A DNA stretch of 64,000 nucleotides from CAYFZO01 sp965226235 (lineage in GTDB: Bacteria; Pseudomonadota; Gammaproteobacteria; Poriferisulfidales; Oxydemutatoraceae), in the NCBI GenBank assembly GCA_965226235.1, contig OZ245335.1, forward strand, positions 310,001 through 374,000, in the 5' to 3' direction. Shown here piece after piece: positions 60,794 through 64,000 of the stretch; the first letter of the stretch is position 1, and the number at the start of each line of letters is the position of its first letter. The notes beneath the pieces are model-generated. The model was not told the origin of the DNA, did no database searches, and saw only the letters and a program-made list of their open reading frames with translations. A program made the position numbers and the translations under genes.

Positions 60794-61921
60794 TCATGCA
60801 TCGTCTTTGGAGTCTTCGGAATCTTCGGAGTCTTCGTTCATGTGCAGCGTCATGGTCGGGTACGCTATCTCGCCGCCGTGTTCCTCGATAATTCGAGAAA
60901 TTTCAAGCATAAGTTCTTGCTTTATCTCATGAAAGTATTCCCAGTCCGTAATTTTGGTGTAAGCCATCACCAGGATATCTACGGACGACGCACTGAACTT
61001 ATTCAGATTTACAATCAGAGGTCTCTCATTGGATATTTCTTCGTGCGCTTTCAGCATGGCCTTGATAGCCGCGACAATCTCGCTGACTTTGGTCATGTCG
61101 CAATATCTCACCCCGACGGTTTCCAACACGCGGCGGCATTCCATCCGGGATCTGTTTTCAATTGCGATTTGGGCAAAAATGGAATTCGGTACGTAGATCG
61201 GATGACGATCGAAAGCCCGGATGCACGTTTGCCTCCAGCCAATGTATTCGACCGTCCCTTCAATGGCGCGATCGGGAGAACGGATCCACTCGCCTTCGAT
61301 AAAAGGGCGGTCCAGGTAAACCATCAAACCACCAAAAAAGTTTGACAGCATATCTTTTGCAGCGAAACCGATTGCCAGGCCACCAATGCCACCGAAAGCC
61401 AGGATGCCGGAGATGCTGACGCCCAGCGTGTTCAAGACCATCAGGACGGCCGTGATAAAGACCGAGGCTTTAAGAACCTTGTTGAGCGCGCGAACACCGG
61501 CTATATCTAAGGCTTTCCCCTGCTCTTTCTTTTTTTGCAGAAGGGTTTCTTCTCCCAGCTTCAGGAACTTCAGCAGGAAGATCACCACGCACAGAATGAT
61601 GCCGAGCAAGCGGACGTTGGCGGTGAAAACAAGCAACCGCGTAGATTTCTCAGCCGCCCAAATCCACTCCAGCGTGTAACTCAATCCAATGATCCAGAAC
61701 AGGAGAATCAATGGAAACTGCACGCTTTTCAGCAACACGTCGTCCCACTTGGTGCTGGTTTTTAGCGCCTTGAGGATGAGTCGCTTGATCCCAATCCCCA
61801 GGGCGACTCCGATGCCCACTACGATCAAAACAACGGCAAAAACGCTGGCTATCCACTCCAGCGTCATGGGAAAACTCGCTGCCGGTTCCAGGAGATGAGA
61901 TATGTCAGGCCACCAATCCAT
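60794..61921 (-). CDS. Mechanosensitive ion channel (MscS family)
   Basis: Tension-gated inner-membrane channel, 375 residues. Four to five hydrophobic helices (for example IASVFAVVLIVVGIGVALGIGI and LLGIILCVVIFLLKF), the pore helix region GILAFGGIGGLAIGFAAKDMLSNFFGGLMVYLDRPF-type, and a C-terminal beta/alpha domain. The tail EDSEDSEDSKDD comes from 9-base tandem repeats. It follows nagZ after six bases, probably co-transcribed. The 375-residue length with extra helices is nearer YnaI/YbdG than E. coli MscS. Confidence 0.92.
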   Translation of the reverse strand: MDWWPDISHLLEPAASFPMTLEWIASVFAVVLIVVGIGVALGIGIKRLILKALKTSTKWDDVLLKSVQFPLILLFWIIGLSYTLEWIWAAEKSTRLLVFTANVRLLGIILCVVIFLLKFLKLGEETLLQKKKEQGKALDIAGVRALNKVLKASVFITAVLMVLNTLGVSISGILAFGGIGGLAIGFAAKDMLSNFFGGLMVYLDRPFIEGEWIRSPDRAIEGTVEYIGWRQTCIRAFDRHPIYVPNSIFAQIAIENRSRMECRRVLETVGVRYCDMTKVSEIVAAIKAMLKAHEEISNERPLIVNLNKFSASSVDILVMAYTKITDWEYFHEIKQELMLEISRIIEEHGGEIAYPTMTLHMNEDSEDSEDSKDDA

Positions 61922-61927
61922 CTCGGG

Positions 61928-62971
61928 TCACTCGCCATAAGATGCTTGCAATTCCGTTTGCAGTGTCCTTAAGTGACTGCGGGTTGTTTCAGCATCGAAA
62001 TGTTTTTCTGCGGTTCTTCCCATAACCATTTGATAAGCAACGCGCCATTTTGTTTGCAGGGTATGCGTGTAATGCTCGATCCAGCTCCCGGACAATTCAT
62101 CCATGGCAGCTTGCAGAAGCCGTGCATCGTTGCAGAGCGATAACATATCACATCCTGCCTCGAGCATGTGTTTTGCTGAAATCCTGTCGCCATTGACGCG
62201 AATGCCCGACATCGTCAGGTCATCACTCAGGATGATTCCATCGAAACCCAGTTGATCGCGCAGGATTTTCCTGAGCCACACTGCAGACGCGCTGGCAGGA
62301 AATGCATCGACGCGTGGATAGATAACGTGCCCAGGCATGACCGCAAAAAGCAATTGATCGGCGATGAGACGACTGAACACGCTTAGGTCGTTTGCTGCGA
62401 TTTCGCTGAATTCGCGATGGTCTGCAACGGTCTCCACGTGTGTGTCGCCGGATACCGTGCCGTGCCCGGGAAAATGCTTTCCGACCGGCAACAGCCCGCC
62501 TTCGATCAGCCCAAGAATGAGCTCCCGTGCCAATTTCACGGTTGCGTCGACGGAACCGTGCAACGCGCGATCGCCTATGGCCGTGTTGCCCCCCGCCAGG
62601 TCCAGCACCGGCGAAAGCCCCGTGTGGATACCGACTTCACCGAGTTCCATCGCGACCAGACGCCCGGTAGCATAGATCAGCCGCAAGGCACGCTGGGGAT
62701 GCCGCTCAAACAAGCGGCCAAACGAGCGCATGGGAGGCAGGCGGGTGAAGCCCTCTTTGAAGCGTTGCACTTTTCCACCTTCGTGGTCGACAGCAAGGAT
62801 AAGGTCGGAAGATACTTCCTTTACTTCGGATACCAGCTGCATCAACTGCTCTTTGGTATCATAGTTTCGAGAGAAAAAAACCACCCCGCCCACCGCAGGA
62901 TGGCGTAGCGAATCGTATTCTTGCGCGCTTACAGTTGTCCCCTGTAGAGACATCATCAAGGGGCCCATCAT
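61928..62971 (-). CDS. nagZ: Beta-N-acetylhexosaminidase
   Basis: Cytoplasmic enzyme removing N-acetylglucosamine from muropeptides during cell-wall recycling. About 347 residues, GH3 fold: MGPLMMSLQG, GGVVFFSRNYDTKEQL, AVDHEGGKVQRF, the NagZ signature GKHFPGHG with flexible loop His, and catalytic Asp in ILSDDLTMSGI. Two adjacent ATGs (62971, 62968) can start it; the longer upstream frame overlaps divergent zapE and has no homology. Confidence 0.96.
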   Translation of the reverse strand: MMGPLMMSLQGTTVSAQEYDSLRHPAVGGVVFFSRNYDTKEQLMQLVSEVKEVSSDLILAVDHEGGKVQRFKEGFTRLPPMRSFGRLFERHPQRALRLIYATGRLVAMELGEVGIHTGLSPVLDLAGGNTAIGDRALHGSVDATVKLARELILGLIEGGLLPVGKHFPGHGTVSGDTHVETVADHREFSEIAANDLSVFSRLIADQLLFAVMPGHVIYPRVDAFPASASAVWLRKILRDQLGFDGIILSDDLTMSGIRVNGDRISAKHMLEAGCDMLSLCNDARLLQAAMDELSGSWIEHYTHTLQTKWRVAYQMVMGRTAEKHFDAETTRSHLRTLQTELQASYGE

Positions 62972-63009
62972 GGATATTCTGTGCCTTTTATTGGTGAAGT
63001 TCTGAAAAC

Positions 63010-64000
63010 ATGTCTTTTTCTTTGCTGAAAGTGTATCAGCACCATGTGCTGCTACATAACCTGGAGGCTCATCCGGCACAAGAAAAACTGATTACGCAGT
63101 TGCAGGATTTGTGTGACCAACTGGCCCGGCTTGATAACAGGCAAAGCCTCGGCTTGCTGAAATTCTGGAAGCGAAAAGCAGACCTTTCCCCTTCTCCCAA
63201 GGGCATTTATCTTTGGGGAAGCGTCGGCTGTGGCAAGACCTTCCTGTTGAACCTGTTTTTCAACCACGTCCCCTTGCAACGGAAAAAACGTCTGCATTTC
63301 CATGAGTTCATGCGTGGTATCCACACGCTCCTGGCGGAGTATAAAAACACGTCCGACCCCTTGCAAAAGGTCGCACGACGCTATGCTGACGAAGCCGGAT
63401 TGCTGTACCTGGATGAATTTCACATCATCGATATCGGCGACGCAATGATCCTGGGTGAGTTACTCAGGCATTTGCTGGCTCGTGGCACCGTGCTATTGAC
63501 CACTTCCAATTTTCCGCCTTCTCGGCTTTACAGGGATGGTTTACAACGAGAACGTTTTTTGCCGGCGATCAGGTTGCTGGAAAACAGGTTGCAGGTGATT
63601 GAGCTCCGTACCGATTGCGACTACCGATTGAAGTTTTTCACTGCGACCAAGCTGTACAGCGTGCTGTCCGATGGATCCGCCGAATCGGCACTCGAGAACA
63701 GTTTCGGAAAAATCATCAGCGATCTCGTCAGGGAAAACGTGCTGCTCGAAATCAACGGACGCTCCATCTCTGCGAAGAAAATAGCGGGTGGTGTCGTGTG
63801 GTTTGATTTCCAGGCAATTTGTGGCAGCAGGCGATCACCCGCCGATTACCTGGAAATCGCGAAGTGCTATGAAACCATCTTTGTTTCAGACATTCCCGTA
63901 TTTGAAGATCGGGACGACCTGGCTCGGCGCTTCATCAACATGATAGACGCTTTTTACGACCATCGAGTCCGCCTGGTGGCGTCTGCAGAGGATGTGCCCG
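63010..64000 (+). CDS. zapE: Cell division protein ZapE (AFG1-like ATPase), 3' end cut
   Basis: ATPase associated with Z-ring constriction. Starts ATG 63010 and stays open to the window end, 330 codons. Walker A GSVGCGKTFLLNLF (about residue 72), HFHEFMRGIH, Walker B GLLYLDEFHIIDIGDAM, TSNFPPSRLYRDGLQRERFLPAI are all ZapE/AFG1 motifs. Divergent from nagZ with 38 bases between the starts, so promoters must overlap or lie inside the genes. Confidence 0.95.
   Translation, partial: MSFSLLKVYQHHVLLHNLEAHPAQEKLITQLQDLCDQLARLDNRQSLGLLKFWKRKADLSPSPKGIYLWGSVGCGKTFLLNLFFNHVPLQRKKRLHFHEFMRGIHTLLAEYKNTSDPLQKVARRYADEAGLLYLDEFHIIDIGDAMILGELLRHLLARGTVLLTTSNFPPSRLYRDGLQRERFLPAIRLLENRLQVIELRTDCDYRLKFFTATKLYSVLSDGSAESALENSFGKIISDLVRENVLLEINGRSISAKKIAGGVVWFDFQAICGSRRSPADYLEIAKCYETIFVSDIPVFEDRDDLARRFINMIDAFYDHRVRLVASAEDVP

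Noticed and set aside
60348..60797. 149-codon open frame on the minus strand as a gene
   Set aside because: No family resemblance and no ribosome-binding site, and it overlaps the recognisable ATPase remnant in another frame.

Overview
The window is bacterial and most likely from a gammaproteobacterium. Supporting this are the gene orders recA-recX-alaS-lysC-csrA-tRNA-Ser, rpsF-rpsR-DUF2232-rplI-dnaB-alr and nudJ-mnmA, together with genes such as mltG, zapE, greA and nagZ. Most of it (about 1-5.4 kb, 7.4-19.8 kb, 29-54.8 kb and 60.8-64 kb) is compact core genome: translation (rplT, rpmI, infC, thrS, alaS, infA, rpsF, rpsR, rplI), DNA replication and repair (uvrB, mutS, recA, recX, holB, dnaB), fatty-acid synthesis (fabD-fabG-acpP-fabF-pabC-mltG-tmk-holB), pyrimidine/arginine precursor synthesis (carAB), and cell wall (alr, nagZ, mltG, L,D-transpeptidase). 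Genus cannot be decided from this window.

The most interesting block is 19.8-27.0 kb on the minus strand. Behind a good sigma70-type promoter (about 26907-26936) lies an operon with an FmdD/FwdD-type molybdopterin-binding subunit, then genes of the B, A, formyltransferase and C type, then a 7Fe ferredoxin (FdxA) and an adrenodoxin-reductase-type ferredoxin-NADP reductase. Methylotrophic bacteria normally carry fhcBADC, a formyltransferase/hydrolase complex that makes formate and is reported to have lost the Mo/W site. Here the B subunit keeps the four-cysteine iron-sulfur motif and a formate-dehydrogenase-like Cys-His active-site pair, and a D subunit is present. I infer a redox-active bacterial formylmethanofuran dehydrogenase fused to a formyltransferase complex, with electrons passing to ferredoxin and then NADP.

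A second notable locus is 6.6-8.5 kb. An Lpp-like lipoprotein with a methionine/lysine-rich tail ending in lysine is encoded convergently with an L,D-transpeptidase, the enzyme class that attaches such C-terminal lysines to peptidoglycan.

The region between tRNA-Leu (55.2 kb) and mscS (60.8 kb) is accessory and decaying. It holds an ISNCY/IS1202-type transposase remnant, a two-gene unit pairing a YaaA-like protein with a GIY-YIG nuclease-like protein, an outer-membrane transporter-like pseudogene, tRNA-Ala, a Sel1-repeat secreted protein and a truncated sacsin/HSP90-type ATPase. Two dispersed repeat families link this region to the 6.6-6.9 kb intergenic region 50 kb away. No CRISPR array, rRNA operon or intact mobile element was seen.
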